DNA of 64,000 nt from Sordaria brevicollis. Its lineage: Eukaryota > Ascomycota > Sordariomycetes > Sordariales > Sordariaceae. Location of the stretch: NCBI GenBank assembly GCA_033439795.1, contig JAUTDP010000014.1, positions 1,054,001 through 1,118,000 on the forward strand, written 5' to 3'. Of the stretch, positions 45,000 to 57,357 are shown piece after piece (position 1 is the stretch's first letter; each line of letters opens with the position of its first letter). The notes below the pieces were generated by a model. That model worked only from the letters and a program-made list of their open reading frames with translations, had not been told where the DNA came from and searched no databases. A program made the translations under genes and the position numbers.

Positions 45000-47159
45000 T
45001 TCAAAACTCATCGACACCCACGCTTTCGTCTCTCAATCCTTCCTCTTTTCTGACCAGCACAGCAGCAGCCATGTATTCCTCCAAGATCTAAGACGATCGC
45101 GACTCAAGTTTTCCCCCAAATTTGTAGTCTGCGTGATAGATCTGGTGTTTTCACACACGCCTCTATTCTCTTACGCCCACATCGTCACAGCAGCCACCAC
45201 CAACGCCAGCAAATTACCACAAGATTCTCTTCTCAGTTTAATCTACCAAGTTTCCCACCCCTCGCAAGGCCCCGTCCCCATCTGTGCGTCGCTGCCTGGT
45301 GTTTGTCTGAAGCCGTATTCTCCTTTTTCCGTGCGGCATTCGCTTGACCCTACGACAAAGGAAAATCAACAAGGACCAACATCAAGTGGACTGAAGAGCC
45401 CAGACCAGTCATAGACCGTCAGTCAGGGTTTTCAACGAGACGAGACGACACACACACCACCATATACGACAACTGCCTATTTTCCCATTCATCACCAGAT
45501 CGAATCGGCATCCGGCGACAAGACTCACTCCTTAGCCACTCTCGGTAACAACGCCTTCAACGAGCAACACCACACCTGCCACACACACATCCATATCCAT
45601 ACGACAAAGAAACAACGGCAGAGGCAAACAGGCTTCTTTTTCCTCCTCATCTGCTTCATTCAGGACAATCACTGCCTTCATTATTACTCACCGCAACGTC
45701 AATTGCTCGCCACAACCGACGGGAGCCTACTAAAAACAGCCAAACGAGATCCATTTCCAGGTTTCCCGTCTTGAGAGGCTAGTCACACCACTGTAAAAGT
45801 GCGCTGAAAAAAAAAAAAAAAAACTGAAAAAAAAAGTGTTAGCACAGGCACCTATCACTCAGGTACCTCCTACCACGCACCTCAGAAAGAACATCCACGC
45901 CCATTGCACATCGCACTTCCACATCCTGCCCAATTTCACACAGGTGAACGCCCTGCCAGTTGCAGCCACCTGTACCTACCCTCCCTAACAAATATCCGAT
46001 CTCGTTGTAATTGTCTCCGGGCGGCAAAGAGATTCCATCGAATCGATTCCCTTCAGGTTCCGTTGCTGTAGGGATTCCTTTCGCCACTCAGTCAAGGCCC
46101 AAGCCGACACCTGCGTGTGTGCGAAAAAGAGTCATCGAGCGAGAAGAGAGGAGACGGCAGACAAGGGTCGCCCCCCATCCAGTTCCATCAGGTCCCCATC
46201 AGGCCCAGCAGGTCAGCGGTCCAGCGCAAGACCAACAAGACCCGCCCCATCAGGTCGCTATCGCACTCATCAAGTCCAAGTCACTCACAGTGCCTGCAGG
46301 CAGCTGGCCGAGTCTTTTTGCTGTTCGCCGCCCCGATCCCAGAAGGATAAGGACACGCGCCCGCGAAGAGTCACCCTTTCTCGCCTACTCTCATCCGACA
46401 ACGGGGGGTGCATCGTCACCACCACACATCGCCGTCCACGCCTTTTAAAACAAGCCATCCAGACACGTCGTCTGCCTCCCCCACATTCGAGCCAGCTTCC
46501 AGTCTGTACCTTGCATATTCAGTCTGCACGGCGTCACCATCACCAATCCACACCGACATCACTATCGCATCCTAACCACCTCACCACTACGTCTCTTAAC
46601 AACACCGTCGACGACAACAATAACTACAACAACTACCACACGCTAACCGCATCTCCAACAACACCAACAACACCAACAACAACACTCCTTATTCTCCCCA
46701 ACAAGAAACATATTCAACGATCTTCACGTCTGTAACGACAAACGCCTTCGACGACAAATAGCCAACCTCGGAACGATATACATTTAGACAACAACCCCAT
46801 TCCGAGTTGCGCATATGGTAGCATACTAAGCCTACCATAAGCACTCCCCCTTTCGCCCCTGTTCAACCCCGGCGAAATCATCCACGAAACGATGCATCTT
46901 GCGCTTAAACACACTATTCCAGTCGCCGTCTCTGTCGTATCTTCCGGTCCGTTCTTCAATCGTGGAAACCCGAATACCTGCGCTTCGCTGCTCTAGGATA
47001 TTCTTTCTACTCTTCGACATACTTTGCTTTGCCGTGTTGGTAAAGCTTGCATCTCGATAGGTTCACGATTTGTTCAATACCTTAACGGTCTAATCGGTCG
47101 ATACTACAAGACGGCGGCTGGAGATACTTGGTTTTGCTTTCAACCACCATAAGTGCACC
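45000..47159 (+). promoter_or_regulatory. Long CT/CA-rich promoter and leader of the cyclin gene
   Basis: About 2 kb of C/A- and C/T-rich sequence (caacaacaccaacaac, cacacacaccacc) precede the cyclin start. It includes A-runs at 45,807-45,823, scattered CA-rich motifs of the kind seen in fungal 5' leaders, and several upstream ATGs. The open frame at 46,115-46,735 is a by-product of the low-complexity composition. The transcription start is not identifiable from sequence. Confidence 0.45.
46892..46996 (+). CDS. Upstream ORF of 34 codons in the cyclin leader
   Basis: An ATG in a fair fungal context (cgaaacgATGC) opens a 34-residue frame starting MHLALKHTIP and ending NTCASLL before TAG, 163 bases ahead of the cyclin ATG at 47,160. 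Its first three residues match those of the cyclin (MHL). If transcribed it would be met first by scanning ribosomes and could lower cyclin translation. No known attenuator peptide is recognised, so a regulatory role is inference. Confidence 0.4.
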   Translation: MHLALKHTIPVAVSVVSSGPFFNRGNPNTCASLL

Positions 47160-49233
47160 ATGCATCTCAACAACGACGGTCGCGTGCACCCTCGCTGCAA
47201 CTCGCTTCTTCGAAACGCCTCATATCCTACAACCACCCTAACCTCATATCCCTCTGTCGATTCACTTTTTTCAGTTTCTTCTTCAATTTCGGTCCCTTCC
47301 GACACTGCCTCGTCGCAAGACTCGGATGATTCCCGCTCGAGCGCATCCGACACCGAACAATCTTACCGCACTTTTTCTTTCCCCACGCAGTTTTCGAACT
47401 CGTCGCAAACTTCCATCAGCTCTGTCGAGAGCCTCTGTGAATCGTCCGTAAAGCATGTTAGTCACTGGCAAAAGAGTTGCGCTGAACAGGCCAAGGGCGA
47501 TCGTGCTTTGAGACAAAACCCCCGGCGCACCAACCGCTCGGTGACCTCTCGTACCGGACATCCGCCTTCTCTAGTGAGACAAGATGACCGCAAGGTTAAC
47601 TTTGTTGACACCGTTGTCGGTAAGGAGTATCTACTACTGGCCTTCTAGATGGACATATGCTCAAACTTCTTTTTCAGATTCAGCCACCCTTACTGTCGAG
47701 GCCATTTGGCCCTTGTCTTCGGCATGCCCTCGCAACGGCAATGGAGCGAACCCGGGACTTTCTCTGCGCCATTTCATCCAGGAGACGCTCAAGCGCTCGC
47801 GCTCCAGCTATTCCACCTTGACAGTCGCCTTGTACTACTTGATTCTGATCAAGCCTCACATCCCTGCCTGCGACTTCACCATGGAACAGTCGCGCGATTG
47901 CCTCGAGAACCCTGGACTTATGTGTGGACGCCGCATGTTCCTTGCTGCTTTGATCTTGGCCTCCAAGTATTTGCAGGACAGGAACTATTCGGCCAGGGCT
48001 TGGAGCAAAATTTCTGGCCTCAATGTCAAGGAGATCAACCAGAATGAGATGGCTTTTCTTCTGGCGGTCAACTGGAAGTTGCACATCCCCGACCACTTGT
48101 ATGAGCGGTGGACTGAGTGCATGGCCAAGCTTAACCCGTCACTTCCCCCCTGCTCTGGTTCTGCTGCCCAGCAGATCTATCAGCAGCAGTGCGCCAACTA
48201 CAAGCACGCCATTTGCAAGTTGACTCCAGAGTTGGATAACGTCGAGGAAGTGGCCTCTTGGTTCCAGCAGAGATCACCTGTCATGGTTCCCGCTGTCGCC
48301 AGATCGCTTTATACGCCTCCGTTCGAGCGTTCTTCCCCTTTTGAGAGCAAGGTTGAGTGCCGGGCTAGGATTCCGGCTCCGATGGTCACTCCTGCTGTCA
48401 TGGAGCCGAGCCCTTTCGCTGTGCAAGCGGAGTGCCGCATGGCTCCGGCGCTTGGTTTGCTTCCGAGCCCCCGTCCGACTCCTCAGCTGCGCGCAATGAC
48501 CAGTACTCCTGCAGTGAGTGCTGCGTCTTGCCTTCTGGCCAAGGGTTCGTCGATGGGTTATGCTATGCAGCAAGCCTCGTACGCAACGGCTGCTCAAGTC
48601 TCGGATCGGTGGCCTTCGGCTTCGTCGCCCCCTCATCTTACCCGCCGTTCGTCTCTTGCCAACAGCGTCTCTACTGCGTCTTCCCCCGAATCCATGGTTT
48701 CTGATTCGTCTCAACTGTCTCGGTCTTCTTCTTTCTCCACCACTTCCGTGGAAAGTGCGCCGTCTTCCTACTCGGATGCTCAGGCGCGCTATCAGTATGG
48801 GAAGCAGGAGGGTGAGAAGTTTGGTCTGCAGCCAGTTATTGTCTCGGCTCACGAAACCTACGGTAATACCTTGACGCTTTCGCCCGAGTCCTGCTACATG
48901 GATCCGGCGGGTCAGAACCTCAATGACTACAAGGTCGCTGCTCTTGCTCTTCAGGATTTGCGCCGTCAGGGCAGTGATCTTCCGGCTAGAGCGGGAATGA
49001 AGCGTGCTAGGGCTCCTTCTACCGAAAAGCCTCTTCAGGACAACGTTCGCGACCTTCTTTCTGGCATGGACTCTGCGAGACCTACTCGTCAGATGCCGGT
49101 TCGATCCTTCTCCGATGAGAGTTACAAGCGGCTCTGCTTCTCGGTTGAGGACGTTCGGCCTACAATCCCATCACTGCATCCTGCCATGGGTGGTATCGGT
49201 GGTCCCGGGATGTGGGATGGGATTCTTTGCTAA
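47160..49233 (+). CDS. Pho85-type (Pcl family) cyclin, one intron
   Basis: Exon 1 is 47,160-47,619 and exon 2 is 47,678-49,233. The 58-nt intron (GTAAGG donor, TTTTCAG acceptor) joins V-D-T-V-V to D-S-A-T-L in frame. The protein has 671 residues. The first 150 are Ser/Thr-rich and likely disordered. A cyclin box follows at about residues 165-300: RHFIQETLKRSR, then ALYYLILIKPHIP, then ILASKYLQDRNYSARAWSKI at about 243, then NEMAFLLAVNWKLHIP. The SKYLQDRNYS-type block and the L-x-x-x-N-W-x-L ending mark the Pcl1/2/5-like branch of Pho80-type cyclins, which bind the Pho85 kinase. In yeast and Aspergillus the group includes Pcl5/PclA. The last 370 residues are low-complexity Pro/Ser-rich. The exact orthologue is not settled. 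Confidence 0.92.
47620..47677 (+). other. Intron of the cyclin gene
   Basis: 58 nt with GTAAGG at the 5' end and a pyrimidine-rich CTTCTTTTTCAG at the 3' end. Removal keeps the cyclin frame open. Read-through meets TAG at 47,646, so unspliced message gives a 162-residue truncated product lacking the cyclin box. Confidence 0.88.
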
Positions 49234-52200
49234 GCAGTTGCCATTCTTATTCGTAATATCTTTTACGTTATGTCACGCCCGCATTTAGCAGCACATGTTT
49301 CATCACTAACTGCGTTTGTGGCAAGCTTATAATTCCATATGTTCACTCTGGGAAAAATGGAAGGCGGCGCGCTGGAGTTAAGATTTTGCAGTCCAACCTT
49401 GGGGCGCATCAAGCTAGACTGCTTAGATGGGGCACCCAAGGAAACAAGGCTAAAAGCACTTTTTGCATGCATTGTCCTGGATCTGGGAAACGGCATTGGG
49501 AAGGTCGGGCTCGTGCTTTATTCTGCCTTTTGCGTTGGCGAACCGGTGGCTGTAGTTTAGTGTACGATGAGGAGCAATGGTTGTGTCTGGTTGTTGTGTT
49601 TTACAGTCATTTTCTTTCTTTTCATCTTTTCAAACACACGATGATATCCGCGTCTTTTGGACGCTTGGCGAATTCAGGGCATGGGAGGCAAGCACATGGA
49701 ACGTCCTTATGAGCATAATGGATTTGGAGGAGCATTTATCTTTACACAACTGCAATCAGAAGCAGAGCGCAAAGGCAGCGCATACGAACAAACGCAGCAG
49801 AGAAACCTTGGCTTGGGAATATCCGACAACGGCTTTCACTCGCGGACGACCAAACCGACGAAGTCGAATGGCTTGCCAGGTTCCTGAATTCTCGCTATGC
49901 TTTAAGAGGCCATATTATGGCAATCCGCACGAATAAGATTTGGGATCTTAATTTCACACGTTCTTTGGAACCATCCTCGAACCTCCTCCGTCCGTCCTCT
50001 CGTTAAAACACAACGCGCACGCACCGAGAACCTCGGAAGTATCGTCAACCGATCGTCGAGTTTGGTTTACAGGCAAACAAAATGGAACTATAACAGACGC
50101 ACAGGCATAAAAACACTCGGTTGCTTAACCAGCCGGATGGGTCTAGTTGCAAACTTATCAAAATCGAACACCGTTAAAATGCACAAAATGTGTTCTAACT
50201 AGCTTTTTGGCACAGATTCAAAACTTCTCATGTGCACACTGTGCCACTTTACCTGCCATCCCTCCTTTCTTTGCGTGCCTGGGCCACCCGTTCGCCACAA
50301 AAGAGAAACGAACTACGAGCCAAGCGTGATCACGAGACCAGACTCCAAGAAGAGGCATACCGAGCCGCAAGGGGGGTCACAACCACACGAGCTTTACGTA
50401 CGGACCGATCAACGATAGGGATGGATGACATGATGCCAAGTGGATGCAGGTAGGTGAGTGGTAAGTTTGTGTGTCCGTTTGTCATCGTCGTCAGACTCTC
50501 ATGAGTTTCATCCACCGTCATTTCTCACTTCAACGTACCCGCTCATTGCCTCATGCATTGCTAGCCATCCGGATCTCATGGAAGTGAAGATGCCCGGAAT
50601 GAGCGGGTCGATGTTGCAAATCTCAAGTGAGGTTTGCCGTCCCATTGCTCCTTCCCAGTTGAGCTCACTCGCCATGTGCTTTGTCACTCCGCGAGAAAAT
50701 TCTTCAATTTCACTTTTCTCACACGCACCACACTGTCGTTCTTTCCGTGTACGACTGGGTTAAATGTGCATCTGCGCCGCTTATAACCGGTCAGCCTTTG
50801 CTCAGGTGAGGAAGGCACAAAGATGAAGAAGCCTCGTCAGGCAAACGCGACAGGCAGAAGAGGCACGACTGGTACGGAAGGCACAAGAAGCCTGACAGAT
50901 CTCAATAATTTTGCCTCCTCATCTCGGTTCAGTCATTCACACGATCCTCGCGATCCAATAGTATGGTTATAATGTCTAGTGGCATCTTTCCTGTTTTGGA
51001 GGTCTCAGTTCTCGTCGGCCGGTAGTTGGTAATCCCATGGGTGAACCAACCACCAAACTTTCATGTCGCCCAACATCACCAACTCGTCAGCCAGTGCCGG
51101 GGTAGAAGGAGAAGCTCCGGAGCCACGGAACTTTAGTCCCGGGGCGCAGCTTCCACACATTGTGAAATTCACAAAAGCACACGACATTCGCACACAAAGT
51201 TGTGAGCGAGTGACTCCTGAAGGTAGGGCAAGAAACCAAGGGCACGGGCAAGGGCTTGAAGACGAAAGGTCCTCAAGAGGCAAGTTGAACAGAGGAAGAA
51301 GATGACGGACAACCGAGTGAGTCACACCGGGAGAGGTCGGAACAACACAGCTCTCCAAAACCTCCGATGTCTGTTCCGAACTTACACACTGCACGGATGG
51401 GTTGCCCATGTTTCACCCGTGGACCGGAGCACCCTGTCACGGCCTGGTTGGGTTGTTCAAGAGATCCATAGATCGCCGCCTAGTCTGCCTAGACTTGACG
51501 CTGTTAAAGACCCACTTAGTTGGGTTCTGGTGTAAGTTGGTTTGCCTTGGCAGTCAGTTTGGTGATGGAGCTCTCTGGGGTTGATGATGGGGTTGATAAT
51601 GATCGCGTCGGTTGGTGTACCCTTATCTGCACTGGAGTGGTGGTGATGGCGTCGGTGTTGGCGGCGAGACTTGGAAGGCAACGGTTCTGTATTTGGCTGA
51701 CCGGTTCGCCGAGGTTACATTAGTGATGAGGCTGAGTGCACTGGGTATTGTTATCACTACGTTTGACTGTTATCAGAGACTAGGAGTAATAAGTTGTATT
51801 GTTGGTTATGCCCCGTCTGTCCCTGATATATGTTTCTGATGAATGGCATGCATGGCTCTTTGCACGGTCTAGAAAGGACGAACAGCTTCATGATTGTACT
51901 CTCGACACGATGCTTATCGTGATGGTAGGAACTACTTTACATTTGATACACTATTGTCGTAGGTTCGATATCAGGTCATGGACGGCTATGGCTAGTACTA
52001 TCAGTCCCCCAGTCATCGTCGTCACGTCGACCGGCTTTAGGATTAGAGGCTGGTTGAATCCTGTTTCTAGTGTTGTCTATATCTCTCCATCTATCTGTCT
52101 TGACCCTCGCAAAGGACGAAGGAAGTGTGAGCGTTGACTTACCAGATGGGGTTGATGGGTAGAACTTCTGACGTTGAGGTTCGTTCAAGATGGACCCTGG

Positions 52201-53150
52201 CTTTACTTGGGTTTATACCTGCAGCCTCTTGCCTGTCTTTTGGGGATTGCGCTGTCGAACACCGGTTTGATTCCCGCTTTAGATTCCAGGACATACCTGT
52301 CATGTGCAATAATCTCGAGAGTCCTCGGCGAGGTAAGGTCACGATTCCGTTCTCCGGACGGAAATATATCATGATCTTTCTGTGTAGGTGTGATTGCTAA
52401 GTACTTGTCCGGCGCTCTTGCCTTGACCTCATCAGTGAGCATGGAGGGTTTCGTTAGACACACGCGTGGGAAGGCACTATCCGTTCACGAATGTTTTGAA
52501 GACCATAACCGAGCCAAGGGCATGTCACTTGCAAAAAATTCACGAGTAGAAGGAGGAAGTTGTGTCCCAACCCAAAATTTCATTCAAAACTGCCCCAGAC
52601 GCCGCCAGTATTTCTAAGCTTCGCAACAGAATCCGCTTTTGCATCATCTGCCGCCGATAATCCCTTGAACCCCTTGATATGCTTTTCCGTTTGCTCAAAC
52701 TTCCTGAGTATCCGAACCCGTGCCCCTTCTTTCCCTTCTGTACCGTTGCCCAAACCCAATGACTTTGACTCAAAAAGAAAACCTCCAAGTGTGAACAACG
52801 ATGATACCGGTAAAGGCCTTGATCAGCGCCGTTGGCTTCCATCCTCCTGATACCCAAAACCCAAAGCCCGAAAAAAAGTTCCTCCTTGCCTCCTCCAGTT
52901 CGCACCGGTATCCCGTTTCCCATCATCATCCATCATATTCGCCTTCGACAGCCTTTTTCATCCTCCGCGACTCCTTTAGAGCCTGCCCTTTTCCATCTGT
53001 CCTGAATTCCTGAGTATCCAAACTCGTGTCCCTTTCCTTTCCTTCTCCCGAGGGCAATTACCAAAACCCGACTTCGACTGAAACCGAGGAGACCCTTTGA
53101 GTGGGAACAGCGGCGATACCGGTGAGATGCCTTGATTAGCGACGTTGGCG
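49234..53150. other. Cyclin 3' region and gene-poor spacer
   Basis: The cyclin 3' UTR occupies an unknown part of the left side. The rest shows only short overlapping frames (all under 135 codons) with no recognised domain. The composition is normal, with no RIP and no evident repeats. I see no gene that I can support. Confidence 0.5.
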
Positions 53151-53339
53151 TCCACCTCTCCTTTCCGTTCAGTCTACCAGAGATCCCTTAGAGCATGTGC
53201 TCGTTTCCTTCTACTTCTTTCCTTCCTCATTTCCTTCTGCCTTTTTCCTTCATTGGCTCCTTTTTTTCTTTTTTTCTTTTTTTGCGTATGTGTGCTTCTT
53301 TTCCTCGAAACTCAGTTCTTGTGTGGGGTAATGACTTCC

Positions 53340-55000
53340 ACAGTGACGAAGGCGGCAAAAGAACCATGTTGTCTGTTACTTTCATGTATGTTAGTATAGG
53401 CGTTGATGAAAATGCTTTTTTGGGGGGGGGGGAGGGGAGAAATCAACTCACGGAACTTCCAGCCTTGTTCATGTTTTTGTTGTCCATGTTGCCCATTAGT
53501 TGATCCTGTGTCTCCAGTCCCGCTGTGGGGGGGAGTTTATGAGCAGGGCGACTTCAAATTGAATTATTGTAGAAGGCAAATAACCTCTCCAATGACGAAG
53601 GCGGTAAGAGTTAAGAGCGATGTTGTTGTCTGTTACTTTCCACTCGTGTTAGCATGCTTGGCTTAAATGGGAATGCTCAGAAAGAAAGGAATCACACTCA
53701 CGAAAATGCCAGCTTGTCCATGTCTTTTTTTTTCTTTTTTTTTTTCCCCTTTTCTTATTCTCCCCCACCCCCCCAACTTTTTTCCCTTTTTTTTTCGTGT
53801 TTCCCATGTCATGCCCATCTTGCCCATCTTGATTCTTGTCATTGTGTGTATGTTCAGCCATCGTGGTGGAGAGTCCATGAGGGGGGCTAACCTCGAACCG
53901 AGTTATTGCGGAGGGTAATAAGGTTTACGGTAACGAGGCGGCAAAGCTTTACTGTCTGTCACTTTCCACTCGTATTAGCATGCTTGATTTGGATGGAGAT
54001 TGCTCGGGAGGAAAAGGAATAACACTTACGAAATTCCAGCTCGCTCATGTTTTGCCCGTATTTCCTGTGTTTCTCACGTTTCCCGTGTTGTCCATCATGA
54101 TTCTTGTCATCGTGTGTGTTCAGACGTTGTAATGGAAAGTTGATGCGGAGGGCGACTTCAAACTGAGCTTGTTGTTGGGGGTAATGACCTCGCTGGTGAC
54201 GAGGCGGTAGGGTTATACTGTCTGTCACTATTTACTCGTGTTAGCATATATGGATGAACATTGCTCGGAAGGAAAGGAATCACACTTACGGAAATGCCAG
54301 CTCGCCCATGTTTTGCCTCTGTTGCCCGCGTTGCCCTCTACGTGATCGTATGTATCCAGTCGTGGGAGGGAATTCTTGAAGAGGGAGAACGAAGACGAAG
54401 CGGTAAGAGCCATGTTGTCTATCACTTTCCAAAATGTTAGCATGCATGGTTTGGATGGGACTGATCGGAAAGAGGAAAAGGAATGACTTACGAAGAATGC
54501 CAGCTCGTCCATATTCTGTCCATGCTTTGCTCGTGTTGCCCGTGTGGCCTATCATATGATCGTATGTCTCCAGTCCAGTGGTGGGAGGGATTTCTTGAAG
54601 AGGGCGAAAGAAGATGATGAAGCGTGCCGAGACCTCGAAGTATTTAAGGATACGCCCATGTTTTGTCCTTGTTGCCGTGTTGCCCATCACGATTCTTGTC
54701 GTCGCGTGTCTCTGGTCCCGTTGTGTGAGGAAGAGCTTGAAGAGGGAGTTCTTGCAGAGGGAGATGTTGAAGACGGCGAAAGAAGATGTTGCAGCGATGC
54801 CGAGACTTTGAAGTGTTGAGGATACGCCTATGTTTTGCCCGTGTCTCCGTGTTGCCCATGATGATTCTTGTCGTTGTGTGTCTCTAGTCCCGTTGTAAGA
54901 TGGAGATCTTGAAGTGTTGAGGACACGCCCAAGATAATGATGACGATGGTGCTGGAGATAATGCAAAAGGAGGTCACCAGCCTCTTGTGCACTTCTCGTT
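53340..55000 (-). repeat. Decayed repeat array with intron-like signals in each unit
   Basis: At least five related units of 200-330 bp follow one another. On the minus strand each has a donor (GTAAGT or GTGAGT), a branch-like box (TACTAAC, TGCTAACA or variant) and an acceptor ending ACAG or ATAG. The candidate introns are 53,373-53,451, 53,630-53,693, 53,952-54,029, 54,218-54,289 and 54,419-54,491 (64-79 nt). The stretches between them are 129-258 nt and share a segment ending near caaaacatgggcgagctggc. The frame runs through some joints and hits a stop at others, so this is either a decayed repeat-exon gene or an intron-bearing non-coding repeat. More distant related units reach to about 55,000. 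Confidence 0.6.
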
Positions 55001-55005
55001 GCCGT

Positions 55006-55158
55006 GAGCCTTTGTTCTGTCGTTTTCCATCTCGCCCAAGTCCTAATTGAAGTGGTTGGACTCGGTTCCATCTACCGATGAGAGCTTTTGTTCTGTCGTT
55101 TTCCATCTCGCCCAAGTCCTGATTGAAGTGATTGGACTCGGTCCCATCTACCCACGAG
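55006..55158. repeat. 76-bp direct duplication
   Basis: The stretch ttctgtcgttttccatctcg through ctcggttccatctacc is repeated 76 bases later (cgttttcc at 55,021 and 55,097) with a handful of transitions. It lies at the upstream end of the minus-strand repeat array, and each copy holds an ATG on the minus strand. Confidence 0.8.
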
Positions 55159-55537
55159 TGCAAGTTGCCCAAACTTGACTCGATCATCACACCACACCAA
55201 ATAGTGTTTTGTCTTGTTGTATTTTGGTTTTGTCTTTTGGAAAAGATTTGCGGATTAGGCCGCAAAGAGTAGCCCAGGACGCACCCGGACTATCTCCCCG
55301 CAGCCCGCCTCGACGATTTTCATCATCGAGGGACCGCCCCCCCGTCTATTCCCATTTCGGGTCAAGAGAGAGGTGTCGGCCAGCTTCAGGTGGTGACGAC
55401 GAGACAACGAAGAATTTAGAGACCCGCAAGCCGAAAGGTGTGAGTGAGCCTAGACCCAAACACGCCCCCTCGTTGTTTGCTAAGTCAATATCCAACGCTT
55501 CTTCTCGAAGTCGAATGTCGGTGGAGAGGCGATAGCC

Positions 55538-56227
55538 TCACCCCCTTGCAACCATCGCCCAGCTGAGCTTGCCAACTGAGCTAGGAGCAGAAGGAGCCAC
55601 GACCTGCTTGGGCAGGGTCGTTGGAGGGGTAGGAGGGAGAGGGCGAGAGGGCGGAGCAGGCGGCTGCTCTTCCTCTGCGGGAACCCCCAGCTCCTTCCAC
55701 CGACGAACCATCGCTGACCATTCCCGATTTGCTTCAGCAATATGCTGAAGCAAATCACGGAAGCTTTCCTGGTCTACTTGGGGAATGTAGCGGTTGCTGT
55801 ACCAGTCAAACCCCCAGGCGTTCGTGAAGAAGACCAGGAGATCAACAGGCACAAGAAGGACGGTCTCTACATTCACCCAAGAACCTCGCGTCTTGGGCCA
55901 CGCCCCCTTGGACAAACGAAGAAAGGCCCTCCCACGGTGAGGCCTCTCCGTGCCCTTAAAGGCGCGGTAGCGGTCGCGGCGCTTCCAGTTGGACGGGTGT
56001 CCTCTTTTCCAAGGGGGACACCAATCGTTGTAATCCCCGGACCCATGGGCGGAGACAGTGGTGATTAGGGCATACCGCCCATCTGTCTTCAACACGATGC
56101 AGGGGTGGCCCGTGGCCTTCTGCTGGAAGTTGGGGTTGAGATCTTGTAGGCGATTGCGTTCCTCTTCGGTGCAAAATTCCCATGCCTTGAAGAAAGCAAC
56201 ATCGGCGGCAACAAATTTGGGAGACAT
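55538..56227 (-). CDS. Hypothetical protein, 229 residues, proline-rich tail
   Basis: This is a single-exon frame. The start ATG lies in a good fungal context (CAACAATGTC) after a CA-rich leader with no other ATG nearby (cctctcaaatcgcaaca read on the minus strand). Residues 1-130 look like a compact domain with many aromatic residues: GHPCIVLKTDGRYALITTVS at about 40-59, a W-C-P-P-W segment near 70, and a predicted beta-rich KTRGSWVNVETVLLVPVDLL segment near 112-131. Residues 165-190 look helical. Residues 190-212 are a Pro-rich linker. The stop follows SWAMVARG. The beta-strand pattern recalls small SH3-like or PemK-like folds, which is speculation. I do not recognise the family. It has no introns and no transmembrane segment. 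Confidence 0.75.
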   Translation of the reverse strand: MSPKFVAADVAFFKAWEFCTEEERNRLQDLNPNFQQKATGHPCIVLKTDGRYALITTVSAHGSGDYNDWCPPWKRGHPSNWKRRDRYRAFKGTERPHRGRAFLRLSKGAWPKTRGSWVNVETVLLVPVDLLVFFTNAWGFDWYSNRYIPQVDQESFRDLLQHIAEANREWSAMVRRWKELGVPAEEEQPPAPPSRPLPPTPPTTLPKQVVAPSAPSSVGKLSWAMVARG

Positions 56228-57357
56228 TGTTGCGATTTGAGAGGTTGGTATGTGTTGGTTGTTTGGCAGATGTAGTTGTGAGATGGTAATAGATGGTTGT
56301 TGATGAAGGCTGGAGAAGACAGGAGAAAAACATGTCAGAGGTAATACAAGTTGGGGGGGGGAACCTTTTTATAACGGACAGAGACTTGGGAAAAAATTAC
56401 CATTTCTTCATGCTGATTCACCATCACACGCACCTCTAAAGCCGACACAGATTTAACTGTACCTTCCATAGATTAAACGGAAGTTCATACAGAGGAAATA
56501 CTGTTTGGAACTGCATGTGCATGTGTGCAGTTCCTACGCACCTTTCCCATGAAGCCAGACTTGCAACGGCGTTCTCGAATTCAAAGTGACGTTTACTCAA
56601 GATGAAAAGACCCGGAATAAACCACCCTCTAAATTTCGTGCTAAGGTTTGGCTAAGAGGCTTACTTGTGCTGCTAGTTTTCTCTACCTCACTTCAAGGTT
56701 GAACCAAGCAAATAGCGTCAGCGGAACACGGAAAAGGGGGCACAAACGGGACGGAGACGGTGAATATCAACAAGGACACTCGTAATTTCTAGCCTCACCA
56801 CAGCCTAACGTGATTCTATTTGGAAAGGAAATGGATACACATTAATATCGAATGGCGTTGCATTGTGGGAATATCTGTGGACTTCAAGGTTGACGTTGGA
56901 AATAAACTTGCAGTCTACGAGCACTCCCCGCAGGACAGACGCTTTGCACAGGATGATATAACAACCGACGAAATGTGTTAATACAATAAGTGATAGAACA
57001 GCTTCATTATAGCTTTCTTGTATATCTGTATCTCAGCTCTTCTTCTTCTTGGTCTTTCACCCGCAAAAGGGGTTGTCAAATCGCCGTGCCCTATCTCTCA
57101 ACAGTTGACCTAACCTCAGTTGATGGGTCCCAAACCTCGACCTTCGACTCCTGCGAAATTGAGAAGCACCACAAGGTGCATCGCACACCTTACAGTCACC
57201 TAACCAACACTTCAGATGAAATAAATCAGTGAAGGGACGCTGCGTGACAGATCCTGCGGCCCAAGCCATGCAGATAATCTCGATGTGAAGGGTGAGGCAA
57301 CACGTGCCTGATTATCAAACGCACAATATGTAGGCTTTCCGGCGATTCTTGCACATA
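56228..57357. other. Spacer upstream of the 229-residue gene
   Basis: The first 100-150 bases hold the CA-rich leader and promoter of the minus-strand gene. A 9-bp perfect hairpin (GGAACTGCA and TGCAGTTCC) lies at 56,507-56,534. Otherwise only short chance frames are present. No gene is supported. Confidence 0.5.

Larger units (their letters stand above)
40550..45000. other. Unique DNA without a supportable gene
   Basis: Composition is normal. Many overlapping open frames of 60-150 codons exist on both strands, but none shows a domain, intron structure with matching frame, or fungal start context that I would defend. A hexanucleotide microsatellite lies at 42,756. Non-coding transcription or a poorly conserved gene cannot be excluded. 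Confidence 0.5.

Noticed and set aside
44776..45414. 212-codon plus-strand frame
   Set aside because: Low-complexity CT-rich leader-type sequence; overlapping frames are equally open and no family is seen.
46115..46735. 206-codon plus-strand frame upstream of the cyclin
   Set aside because: Composition is that of a CA-rich 5' leader (Ser/Thr/Pro/His runs); no conserved features.
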